From NCBI RefSeq assembly GCF_000717175.1, contig NZ_JNYD01000008.1:186001-250000 (forward strand): a stretch of DNA of 64,000 nucleotides, read 5' to 3'. This document shows positions 7,715 through 15,668 of the stretch, in pieces. This DNA comes from Pseudonocardia autotrophica. GTDB lineage: Bacteria; Actinomycetota; Actinomycetes; Mycobacteriales; Pseudonocardiaceae. The translations under genes were made by a program, and so were the position numbers. A model generated the notes under the pieces. The model did no database searches. It had not been told where the DNA came from and saw nothing but the letters and a program-made list of their open reading frames with translations. The first letter of the stretch is position 1, and the number at the start of each line of letters is the position of its first letter.

Positions 7715-9031
7715 TCAGTGCTGCGAACGGCCGAGCGCACGCACCGTCCATCCCGCCGATCGCCACGCGGCCATGTCGAGGGTGTTCCGCCCGTCGATCA
7801 GCACCGGCTCGCGGACCACCTTCAGCAGGCGGCCGGCGTCGAGCTCCCGGTACTGCGTCCACTCGGTGAGGTGCAGGACGAGGTCGGCCCGCTCGCACGC
7901 CTTCTCGATGTCCAGCGCGTAGTCGAGCGTCGGGAACTGGGCGCGGGCGTTGTCGATCGCCTCGGGGTCGTGTACCCGGACCTGACCGCCCTGCAGCTGG
8001 ATCGCGGCCGCGATGTTCAGCGCGGGCGAGTCCCGCACGTCGTCGCTGTCGGGCTTGAAGGCGGCGCCGAGGATCGCGACGTTCTTACCGAGGAACGACC
8101 CTCCCACCAGCTCGCGGGCCAGGTCGACGGTGCGCTGGCGACGCCGCATGTTGACCTCGTCGACCGCCTTGAGGAAGGAGAGCGCCTCGCCGACGCCGAG
8201 CTCGCCGGCGCGGGCCATGAACGCGCGGATGTCCTTCGGCAGGCAGCCGCCGCCGAACCCGACGCCGGCCGAGAGGAACCGCCGCCCGATGCGGGTGTCG
8301 TGCCCGATCGCGTCGGCCAGGGTGACGACGTCGCCACCCGCGGCGTCGCAGACCTCGGCCATCGCATTGACGAACGAGATCTTCGTGGCGAGGAACGAGT
8401 TCGCCGCGACCTTGACCAGCTCGGCCGTCGCGAGGTCGGTGCTGATGTACGGGCAGCCGGCCGTCAGCATCGGCGCGTAGACCTCGCGCAGCATCGCGTC
8501 GGCCCGTTCGGAGGTCACGCCGACCACGAGCCGGTCCGGGCGGAGGGTGTCCTGGACCGCGAAGCCCTCCCTCAGGAACTCGGGGTTCCAGGCGAGCTCG
8601 GCGTCGACCGCCGGGTTCAGCTCGGCGATGCGCCCGGCGAGCCGGGCCGCCGTGCCGACCGGGACCGTCGACTTGCCGACGACGAGGCTGCCGTCGCGCA
8701 GGTGCGGCGCCAGCCCGTCGACGACCGCGTCGACGTACTTCATGTCGGCCGCGTAGGAACCCGGCTGCTGCGGGGTGCCGACACAGACGAAGTGGACCTC
8801 GCCGAACTCCCCGGCCTCCTGCAGCGAGTCCGTGAAGCGGAGGGACCCCGCGTCGACGGTCCGGCGCAGGAGTTCGGGCAGGCCCGGCTCGAAGAACGGC
8901 GGCCGGCCCTCGGACAGGGCGGCGAGCTTGCGGGGGTCGACGTCCACGCCGAGCACCTCGTGGCCGGAGTCGGCCATGCAGGCGGCGTGGACGGCGCCGA
9001 GGTAGCCGGTGCCGATGACGGTGATGCGCAT
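7715..9031 (-). CDS. ugd: UDP-glucose 6-dehydrogenase
   Basis: A 438-residue cytoplasmic enzyme oxidising UDP-glucose to UDP-glucuronate with two NAD+. The N-terminal Rossmann motif is VIGTGYLGAVHA; other family marks are FVCVGTP, GKSTVPVGT, NPEFLREG, and the catalytic cysteine in GGGCLPKD (C263), followed by AFKPDSDDVRDSPA. Length is standard. It is the last gene of the minus-strand operon UXS-like / GT2 / galE / ugd, 16 bases after galE. Product feeds UDP-xylose synthesis by the UXS-like enzyme at 12112-13161 or direct glucuronate addition. A second, broken copy lies at 63603. Confidence 0.93.
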   Translation of the reverse strand: MRITVIGTGYLGAVHAACMADSGHEVLGVDVDPRKLAALSEGRPPFFEPGLPELLRRTVDAGSLRFTDSLQEAGEFGEVHFVCVGTPQQPGSYAADMKYVDAVVDGLAPHLRDGSLVVGKSTVPVGTAARLAGRIAELNPAVDAELAWNPEFLREGFAVQDTLRPDRLVVGVTSERADAMLREVYAPMLTAGCPYISTDLATAELVKVAANSFLATKISFVNAMAEVCDAAGGDVVTLADAIGHDTRIGRRFLSAGVGFGGGCLPKDIRAFMARAGELGVGEALSFLKAVDEVNMRRRQRTVDLARELVGGSFLGKNVAILGAAFKPDSDDVRDSPALNIAAAIQLQGGQVRVHDPEAIDNARAQFPTLDYALDIEKACERADLVLHLTEWTQYRELDAGRLLKVVREPVLIDGRNTLDMAAWRSAGWTVRALGRSQH

Positions 9032-9047
9032 GGTGTGTCCCTGGTGG

Positions 9048-10070
9048 TCAGGTGGCGGGGTAGCCCGAGGGGTTGAGTCGCTGGAAGCGCCACGCGTCCT
9101 CGCACATCGCGGTGAGGTCGCGGGTGGTCCGCCAGCCCCACGCCCGCTCGACGCGGCCGGGATCGGCGATGAGCATCGGGACGTCGCCGGAGCGGCGGCC
9201 CTCCATGCGGTAGGGGATCGGTCGCCCGACGGCGCGGCCGAACTCGGCGATCAGCTCCAGGACGGAGGCGCCCCGCCCGGCGCCGAGGTTGAACACGCGC
9301 AGACCCGGCTCGTCGTCGAGGTGGTCGAGCGCGACCCGGTGTCCGTCGGCGACGTCGACGACGTGGATGTAGTCCCGGATGCAGGTCCCGTCCGGGGTCG
9401 GGTAGTCGTTACCGAAGACGGGCAGCTCGTCGAGCCGTCCGACGGCGACCTGGGCCATGTAGGGCAGGACGTTGTTCGGGACGCCGGTCGGATCCTCCCC
9501 GAGCATGCCGCTGGGGTGCGCGCCGATCGGGTTGAAGTACCGCAGCGCGATCACCGACATCTCGGGGTACCGCACGCATGCGTCGCCCAGCAGCTGCTCG
9601 CAGATGTACTTGGTGCGGGCGTAGGGGTTTGTGGGCCCGGCCGGGTCGTCCTCGTCGAGCGGGACCTTGCTGGTGTCGCCGTAGATCGAGCACGACGACG
9701 AGAACACGAGCCGGTGCACGCCGTGGTCGTTCATCGTGCGTAGCAGGGCCGTGGTGCCGCCGATGTTGATGTCGAAGTAGTCCAGCGGGATCCGCACCGA
9801 CTCGCCGACGGCCTTCTTGGCGGCGAAGTGGATCACGGCATTGATGTCGTGGTCGACGAAGACGGCGTCGAGCGCCGCGCGATCGCGCAGGTCCGCGTGG
9901 TGCAGGGTCAGCGGGCGGCCGGCGAGCTTCATCACCGCGTCGACCGCGCCGGGCGAGCTGTTCGAGAAGTCGTCGACCACGACGACCTCGTGGCCGTGGT
10001 CGAGCAGTTCGACGCAGGTGTGGCTGCCGATGAAACCGGCGCCGCCGGTTACCAGAACGGTCTCGGGCAT
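9048..10070 (-). CDS. galE: UDP-glucose 4-epimerase
   Basis: A 340-residue extended SDR with GGAGFIGSH (residues 8-16), the serine-containing SSSCSIYGDT, catalytic YxxxK (YARTK, Y150/K154), RYFNPIGAHPSG, and GDGTCIRDYIHV-like TPDGTCIRDYIHVVDVA, all diagnostic of GalE. It interconverts UDP-glucose and UDP-galactose. It lies 21 bases after the GT2 gene and 16 bases before ugd in the same operon, consistent with supplying UDP-galactose to the surface polymer (and matching the nearby galactanase). Confidence 0.94.
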   Translation of the reverse strand: MPETVLVTGGAGFIGSHTCVELLDHGHEVVVVDDFSNSSPGAVDAVMKLAGRPLTLHHADLRDRAALDAVFVDHDINAVIHFAAKKAVGESVRIPLDYFDINIGGTTALLRTMNDHGVHRLVFSSSCSIYGDTSKVPLDEDDPAGPTNPYARTKYICEQLLGDACVRYPEMSVIALRYFNPIGAHPSGMLGEDPTGVPNNVLPYMAQVAVGRLDELPVFGNDYPTPDGTCIRDYIHVVDVADGHRVALDHLDDEPGLRVFNLGAGRGASVLELIAEFGRAVGRPIPYRMEGRRSGDVPMLIADPGRVERAWGWRTTRDLTAMCEDAWRFQRLNPSGYPAT

Positions 10071-10091
10071 AGTGGTTCCTTCCGGTCCCGG

Positions 10092-12008
10092 CTACCAGCC
10101 GAAGACGGACACGAAGTAGGCGGGGTACCGGGCGACGGCGACGGCGACCGGGGCGACGGCGAGGCAGGCCACGATCAGCGGCACCGCCGCGGTCTGGCGA
10201 ACGGCGGAGGCGAACCGTCGCCCCGCGATGCGGGCCGCCTCCTGCGCATGGAGCAGCGGGACGGCGATGCCGACGCCGGCGTAGGTCACCCCGGCGAGCA
10301 GACAGAGGAAGACGTAGCCCGCAGCCTGGGTGAAACTCTCGGCGTAGAGCGAGGCGCCCGACATGACGAGCGTGACCAGCACGTACGGCAAGATCAGCCG
10401 GAGCGGCAGCGGTTCGAGCCCGCCTGCACCCTTGGGCGTGACCTTGAAGGTCGTCGGCCGGGGCCGGATCTTGTACAGGATCCCGACGGCGACGCCCCGC
10501 GCGATGTACGGCCACCGGGTCAGGCAGTACAGGTAGTTCTGCCAGCTGATCAGCGGCGCATCGGCCGGCCGGAGGAGGCCTCGTCGCTTGAGGAGCATCG
10601 CCAGCACCAGGACCCAGATCGAGATCGACCACCAGTGCAGCAGGAAGCCCACGTAGTCGACGTTGATCCACGGCACTCCGAGGACGGCGGCGATCGGAGC
10701 CAACGTGAGTCCGCCGACGGTCGTGAGGGCCAGCAGCGAGTAGAAGATGAGCGCGTAGACGAACCGGATCCGCAGCCGCCAGGGCAGCCGGGGCAGGTGG
10801 CGGGGGACCAGGCCCAGCATCACGACGGTCAGGCTCCGGGACCACTGGAACTCCTGGACCAACATCGCGGAGAAGGTCAGCGGCCCGTCGCCGTGCGCGT
10901 GGGCGTCGATGGCGAACGCGCCCTGCCAACCCGCCGAGTTGAGCAGGAAGGTGGTGGAGAAGTCCTCGGCCAGTTCCGGGCCGAGGCCGCCGATCTGCCG
11001 TAGAGCCTGCGTACGCACCGCGTAGTGCGAGCCGATGCACACCGGCGCGAGCCCCGCGCTGTGCCCGAGCTGTGCCGGCCCGTGGAAGGTCGCCTCGCGG
11101 TGCAACCGACCCATCGCGGACCACGACCGGTCCACATTGGTGTCACAGACGCTGGGGGCGGATACGTAGCCGATGGCGTCGTCGGCGAACGGGCGCACCA
11201 TCTCCGCGAGGTAGCCGGGTTCCGGCTTGTGGTCGCAGTCGAGCTGGGACACCACGTCGTAGTGCTCGTACCCGTAGTGGTCGTAGAAGTAGGCGAGGTT
11301 GCCCTCCTTGACCTTCGTCCGACGCGGCCAGGAGTCACGGTGGTACGACGTGACGCCCTGGCGGGTCGAGATCCGCACGCCGTGCTCGGCGCACCACCGC
11401 CAGATCTCGTCGGTCGGCGCCTCGTCACAGAGCCAGACGTCGTAGGGATGGGGGTAGTCCTGCGTGAGCATCGCCTGCAGGGTGGCCTTCGCGACCTCGA
11501 ACGGTTCCGACGGCGCCCGCGTGACGACGAAGGCCACCCGCAACGGCGGCACCCCGATCCGGGGCGAGATCCGCTTGAGCCTGTTGACCCCCACCATGAA
11601 GTAGATCGGCAGGCAGGACAGGTAGACGAGCAGGCAGCTGTTGATCGCGAGACCCACCCAGGTCACGCGGTGGCTCGGCTGGAACCACCAGACCCAGAAG
11701 TAGACCAGGCAGGCGACCCAGCCCGCCGACAGCAGGGCGACGACCACGCGGTCACGCGTCGACAGGACCGGCACGAACGACCTCGGGTCCACTCTGCGGC
11801 GCCGGTTGCGGCGGCGGTCGAAGGCCGGGCCGTCCCGATCGATCCGCGTGATCTGTCCCTGCGACAGCTCGGTCACGGCCTCGTAGGGATCGGTCGGCGG
11901 CGCCGGAGCGGTCGTGACGGGCGGCACGATCCGGAGGCGGGTCGTGACCGCGGTGGACAGGTCGTCTCGAGCCTGTGCGGCCGACTGTCGGCGCGCGGCT
12001 CCGTGCAT
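10092..12008 (-). CDS. Processive family 2 glycosyltransferase (cellulose-synthase-like), membrane
   Basis: A 638-residue inner-membrane synthase. After a polar N-terminus come two membrane helices (about VVVALLSAGWVACLVYFWVW and LVYLSCLPIYFMV), then the cytosolic GT-A domain with DEAP, the metal-binding DCDHKP, the ELAEDFS acidic motif and QEFQWSRS in place of QxxRW (the arginine position is glutamine-tryptophan shifted, a variant worth noting), and a C-terminal set of helices. The ATG at 12008 has GAGAGG eight bases before it; an upstream ATG at 12083 is less likely. Product is unknown; position between UXS-like and galE genes suggests it uses one of the UDP-sugars made here. Confidence 0.82.
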   Translation of the reverse strand: MHGAARRQSAAQARDDLSTAVTTRLRIVPPVTTAPAPPTDPYEAVTELSQGQITRIDRDGPAFDRRRNRRRRVDPRSFVPVLSTRDRVVVALLSAGWVACLVYFWVWWFQPSHRVTWVGLAINSCLLVYLSCLPIYFMVGVNRLKRISPRIGVPPLRVAFVVTRAPSEPFEVAKATLQAMLTQDYPHPYDVWLCDEAPTDEIWRWCAEHGVRISTRQGVTSYHRDSWPRRTKVKEGNLAYFYDHYGYEHYDVVSQLDCDHKPEPGYLAEMVRPFADDAIGYVSAPSVCDTNVDRSWSAMGRLHREATFHGPAQLGHSAGLAPVCIGSHYAVRTQALRQIGGLGPELAEDFSTTFLLNSAGWQGAFAIDAHAHGDGPLTFSAMLVQEFQWSRSLTVVMLGLVPRHLPRLPWRLRIRFVYALIFYSLLALTTVGGLTLAPIAAVLGVPWINVDYVGFLLHWWSISIWVLVLAMLLKRRGLLRPADAPLISWQNYLYCLTRWPYIARGVAVGILYKIRPRPTTFKVTPKGAGGLEPLPLRLILPYVLVTLVMSGASLYAESFTQAAGYVFLCLLAGVTYAGVGIAVPLLHAQEAARIAGRRFASAVRQTAAVPLIVACLAVAPVAVAVARYPAYFVSVFGW

Positions 12009-12111
12009 CGGATGGCCCTCTCGGGTCGGGAAGGACGGGACTGCGGGACGACCGCGGCCGGGGTCGGGGAATGCGCTGGTCATGGTGCCGATGACGGGCG
12101 GTGCGGCCGGG

Positions 12112-13161
12112 TCAGGCCACTGCCGCCCGTGTCGTCCCGACGGCAGCCGGACCGACCTGCGCGGGAACCTCGACGGTGGGGGCGCCGTCCATCTGGCCAC
12201 CGGCGATGGCCGGCCGGGCGGCCACGACCTCGTCCAGGTTCTGACGGAAGTAGTCGACGGTGAGCTGTAGGCCCACCTCGGCCGGGATCTCCGGGTTCCA
12301 GTCGAGGACCTCCTGCGCCCGGGTGATGACGGGCCTGCGGCGGGTCGGGTCGTCGATCGGCAGGGGGTGGTACTCGATGGGCGAGTCCGAACCGGTGATC
12401 CCCAGGACGAGCTCCGCGAGCTCGCCGACGGTCCGCTCTACCGGGTTGCCCAGGTTGACCGGACCCGCGTCGGTGGATTCGATCATCGCGACGAGACCGG
12501 CCACGAGGTCGTCGACGTAGCAGAAGCTGCGGGTCTGGGTGCCGTCGCCGTAGATGGTCAGCGGGTCCCCGTTGAGCGCCTGGGCGATGAAGCTGGTCAC
12601 CACGCGTCCGTCGTGCGGCCGCATGCGGGGACCGTAGGTGTTGAAGATGCGGACGATCCCGGTGTCGACCCCGAGCGTCCGCCGGTACGCCGAGGTCAGC
12701 GCCTCGGCGAAGCGCTTGGCCTCGTCGTAGATGCTGCGCGGGCCGATGGGGTTGGCGTTGCCCCAGTACGACTCCGGCTGCGGGTGCACGAGGGGGTCGC
12801 CGTAGATCTCGCTGGTCGACGCGAGCACGAAGCGGGCGCCGTTGGCCTCGGCCAGGCGCAGCGCGTTCTCGGTCCCGCGGCTGCCGACCGCCATCGTCTC
12901 CAATGGACGGCGGTGGTAGTCCGGCGGCGAGGCCGGGCTCGCGAGGTGGGCCACGGCGTCGACCGGACCGGGGACGGTGAGCTCCGCCGACACGTCTGCG
13001 ACGACGAGCGAAAAACGGGAATTCACTGTCAGATGCTGGACGTTCCCGGCACGGCCGGTCGACAGGTCGTCGACGCAGACGACGGTGTCACCGCGTGCAA
13101 TCAGGGCGTCACAGAGGTGCGATCCGAGGAATCCGGCGCCGCCGGTCACCACAATTCGCAT
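12112..13161 (-). CDS. UDP-glucuronate decarboxylase-like NAD-dependent epimerase/dehydratase
   Basis: A 349-residue extended SDR. It has VTGGAGFLGSH, the HLASPASPPDY segment that marks UXS-type UDP-glucuronate decarboxylases, TSEIYGDP, the PIGPRSIYDEAKRFAE block with catalytic YxxxK (Y145/K149), and RIFNTYGPRM. UXS enzymes turn UDP-glucuronate into UDP-xylose, which fits the ugd gene in the same operon. ATG at 13161 follows GGAGAAGTC. It appears to be the first gene of the operon, about 100 bases before the GT2 gene. A dTDP-glucose or other nucleotide-sugar substrate is possible. Confidence 0.82.
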   Translation of the reverse strand: MRIVVTGGAGFLGSHLCDALIARGDTVVCVDDLSTGRAGNVQHLTVNSRFSLVVADVSAELTVPGPVDAVAHLASPASPPDYHRRPLETMAVGSRGTENALRLAEANGARFVLASTSEIYGDPLVHPQPESYWGNANPIGPRSIYDEAKRFAEALTSAYRRTLGVDTGIVRIFNTYGPRMRPHDGRVVTSFIAQALNGDPLTIYGDGTQTRSFCYVDDLVAGLVAMIESTDAGPVNLGNPVERTVGELAELVLGITGSDSPIEYHPLPIDDPTRRRPVITRAQEVLDWNPEIPAEVGLQLTVDYFRQNLDEVVAARPAIAGGQMDGAPTVEVPAQVGPAAVGTTRAAVA

Positions 13162-13591
13162 GACTTCTCCAGGGCAGGGGGAATGGGCGTGAGCGTGCTG
13201 ATTCGGGGAGCGGACGCGGACGGCGTCGTCGCGTTGCGGCATGGCTCGGTGCGCCACGCTCAGTCGTTACGTCGGGTGGTGTCGATCACACTCAACCCGT
13301 GTCTTCGCAGCGCACGGCGCCTGGATTGTTACAGAGGCGTTGACGCTGCGTGTTAATGTCGTCGCAGTCCTGTCGGGGCCGACCGTGCGCGACCGTCGAG
13401 ATCATCAGAACAGTGGATGGAAGGGTGGGGATCGGTAACGATCTCCGCCGGACCGGCGAATATGAGCGTATTCGCGGGTCAGTCGTCCGCGGACGTCTCC
13501 CATTGCGAGCACCCCGTGATGCACGGTTCTCAGGCAGTGGGAAACGTCGAGGAAACATCCGTTCCCCTCGTCCGCCCCGGAGGAGACCCGC
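13162..13591. other. Divergent intergenic region
   Basis: 430 bases between the divergently transcribed UXS-like gene and the SDR gene. It is less GC-rich around 13320-13360. No convincing gene, repeat or promoter pair was found; it must hold the promoters for both directions. Confidence 0.5.
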
Positions 13592-14941
13592 ATGGCCCCG
13601 CCCACGGGCACCCGCGCCGAGATCGTCCGCCGGATGCTCGACTCGGTCCCTCCAGGACTGTCCGTCCTGGACGAGAAGTCCGCCGGCCTGCTCTCCAGCT
13701 CGACCGACGAGCTCGAACGGATCTCCGGAGGGACCGCCGAGCACGACCGGTTCCGAGCAGTCGTCCGACGGGGCGTAGCCGGTCTGCGGCCCCTCGATCT
13801 CGCCGGGGAGACGGTTCTCGTCACCGGCGGAACGGGGTGCATCGGTACCGCGCTCCTCGAGCAGCTCGCCGCGACACCACACCGCCGGATCGTCAGCCTC
13901 AACCGCGGTATGACTCGTCCTCGACACCTCGTGCCCGGAGTCGAGTACCAGCAGGTCGACGTCCGGTCGGCCGACGACGTCGGTGCCGCGTTCCGCCGGA
14001 TCCGGCCCGACGCCGTCTTCCACCTGGCGGCCGTCCGCGACCCGGGTGCGGCGGAGCGCGAGGTGCGCCGGACCGTGGAGACGAATGTCCTGGGCAGCCG
14101 GAACGTGTTCCGGGCGGCCGAGGAGGTGCGAGCGGGCCGGCTCGTGTTCGCCTCGACCGGCAAGGCGGTGCGCTACTTCACCCGCGACGTCTACGCCGCC
14201 ACGAAGAAGATCGGCGAGGCTCTGCTGTCGGGGGTGACTCTCCCGGTGACCTCGGCCGTGCGGTTCACACACGTCGTGGACAACAGCCTCATCCTGGGCA
14301 AGCTGCGCCAATGGTGCGAGGGCGGCACGATCCGGCTGCACTCACCCGACATCGCCTTCTACGGCCAGTCGGCCCTCGAGTCCGCGCAGCTGATGGCGGC
14401 GGCGGCCGAGCGGTCCGGCTTGGTGACGCTGCGGAACCTGCAGTGGCCCTTCTCGTTGCTCGACCTCGCCCTGGGCGTTCGCCGTGAGGCGAGCAGCAGT
14501 GCCCCGATCTACTTCTGCGGGTACGAGGCGGGCTACGAGGCCGGCGTACACCCTGCGTCCTATGACCCGGGGACGGCGGGCGACGCCGGCCCTCTGATCA
14601 ATGCGCTCGAGTCGTACTCGTGCGACTCGATTCTTTCTGATCAGGCGAACCGGATCGGCCTGCGGGGACGGCAGTCCGAGGCGGTGAAGGTGCGCATTGC
14701 GGAACTCGTGTCGGCGTGTGGCGACGGCGCGTCCGACGCCCGGCTTCGTGTGGTGCTGGCGGAGGCGACGTGGTCCGCCCTTCGGGCCTGCCTCCACTCG
14801 GCTCCGGCCGACGATCTGCAGCGTCTCGGGCGCTTCGCCGCGTCGGCCCACCCGGGTCGGGCAGCCCATCCCGACCACCTCCTGGTCGACGACGTCATCG
14901 CCGAGGCGGTCCGGCCGAGCGGTCTGGCCGCGGGAGTCTGA
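13592..14941 (+). CDS. CapD-like SDR, polysaccharide biosynthesis
   Basis: A 449-residue protein whose residues about 65-300 are an NAD(P)-binding SDR: VLVTGGTGCIGTALL, DAVFHLAAVRDP, and catalytic YAATKK (Y201/K205). The fold and HLAAVRDP/NVLGSRNVF pattern resemble CapD/FlaA1-type UDP-N-acetylhexosamine dehydratases and epimerases. An N-terminal helical extension (65 residues) and a C-terminal helical tail of about 150 residues, ending in LLVDDVIAEAVRPSG, are not part of the usual enzyme. ATG 13592 follows CGGAGGAG. It is monocistronic here and convergent with the methyltransferase. Substrate unknown. Confidence 0.68.
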   Translation: MAPPTGTRAEIVRRMLDSVPPGLSVLDEKSAGLLSSSTDELERISGGTAEHDRFRAVVRRGVAGLRPLDLAGETVLVTGGTGCIGTALLEQLAATPHRRIVSLNRGMTRPRHLVPGVEYQQVDVRSADDVGAAFRRIRPDAVFHLAAVRDPGAAEREVRRTVETNVLGSRNVFRAAEEVRAGRLVFASTGKAVRYFTRDVYAATKKIGEALLSGVTLPVTSAVRFTHVVDNSLILGKLRQWCEGGTIRLHSPDIAFYGQSALESAQLMAAAAERSGLVTLRNLQWPFSLLDLALGVRREASSSAPIYFCGYEAGYEAGVHPASYDPGTAGDAGPLINALESYSCDSILSDQANRIGLRGRQSEAVKVRIAELVSACGDGASDARLRVVLAEATWSALRACLHSAPADDLQRLGRFAASAHPGRAAHPDHLLVDDVIAEAVRPSGLAAGV

Positions 14942-14945
14942 AGGC

Positions 14946-15575
14946 TCAGGTTCCTGGTTTGCGTGCGACCAGCCGCTCGACCACGCCGAGGGCGAACCGC
15001 TCGCGTCGCTCGACCTGCAGTCCGGCCGCGAGGACGTGGTCCAGCGGACGTCGCCGGAAGTGCTCACCGCCGACGGGGATCGAGATCCATTCCGTCATGC
15101 GCTGCACGAGCCGGACGACCGCCACGGACGACGCGACGTGGTCGGCGAGGAGGAGCCGGCCGCCCGGGCGCAGCACGCGCACCATCTCGTCGACCGCTCG
15201 CCGATCATCGGGGATGCTGCAGAGCACGAAGGTGCACACGACGGTGTCGACGGACGCGTCGGGGAGGTCGAGGTGCTCGGCGTCGCCCACCCGGAGGTCG
15301 GCGTCGAGGCCCAGCCCCGCGGCACGTTCCTGCGTCGCCTGGATCATCGCCGGGCTCAGGTCGATGCCGGTCAGCCGGACGTCGGACGAGTAGTGGGGCA
15401 GGTTCAACCCGGTTCCCACACCGACCTCGAGGACCGTGCCCGCCGCCTGCGCGCAGACCCAGGCTCGGCAGTCGCGGAAGAGCACCTTGTCCAGTCGGCG
15501 CATCGACCGGTCCGTCGCGTCGACGCTCCCGTCCCAGCACCGCGCCCATCGCGCCCTCTGCCTGTCCGTGACCAT
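14946..15575 (-). CDS. Class I SAM-dependent methyltransferase (Methyltransferase_11 type)
   Basis: A 209-residue cytoplasmic enzyme with the SAM-binding motif VLEVGVGTGLNLPHY (about residues 46-60), GIDLSP acidic loop, DLPDASVDTVVCTFVLCSI and the VLRPGGRLLLADHV motif. It resembles small phospholipid- or quinone-type methyltransferases, but the substrate cannot be told. The ATG at 15575 was chosen for GGAGGTGGGCGG immediately upstream. It is the first gene downstream of the island's Hsp70-TIR gene on the same strand, 94 bases away. Confidence 0.8.
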   Translation of the reverse strand: MVTDRQRARWARCWDGSVDATDRSMRRLDKVLFRDCRAWVCAQAAGTVLEVGVGTGLNLPHYSSDVRLTGIDLSPAMIQATQERAAGLGLDADLRVGDAEHLDLPDASVDTVVCTFVLCSIPDDRRAVDEMVRVLRPGGRLLLADHVASSVAVVRLVQRMTEWISIPVGGEHFRRRPLDHVLAAGLQVERRERFALGVVERLVARKPGT

Positions 15576-15668
15576 CCGCCCACCTCCCTCGTCCGCGCCG
15601 GATCCTTTCGTGCGCGACACGCGCAGGTGCCTCCGGGGAGGGCAGCCCCGGGAACGACCTGCCGCGTG

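Noticed and set aside
6452..9076. Very long plus-strand open frame opposite GH53 and ugd
   Set aside because: It is antisense to two genes with clear catalytic motifs, has no family signature, and long antisense frames are expected in high-GC DNA.
13338..13365. Sigma-70-like promoter with TTGACG and TTAATG
   Set aside because: The boxes are only about 7 bases apart, which is not a working spacing.
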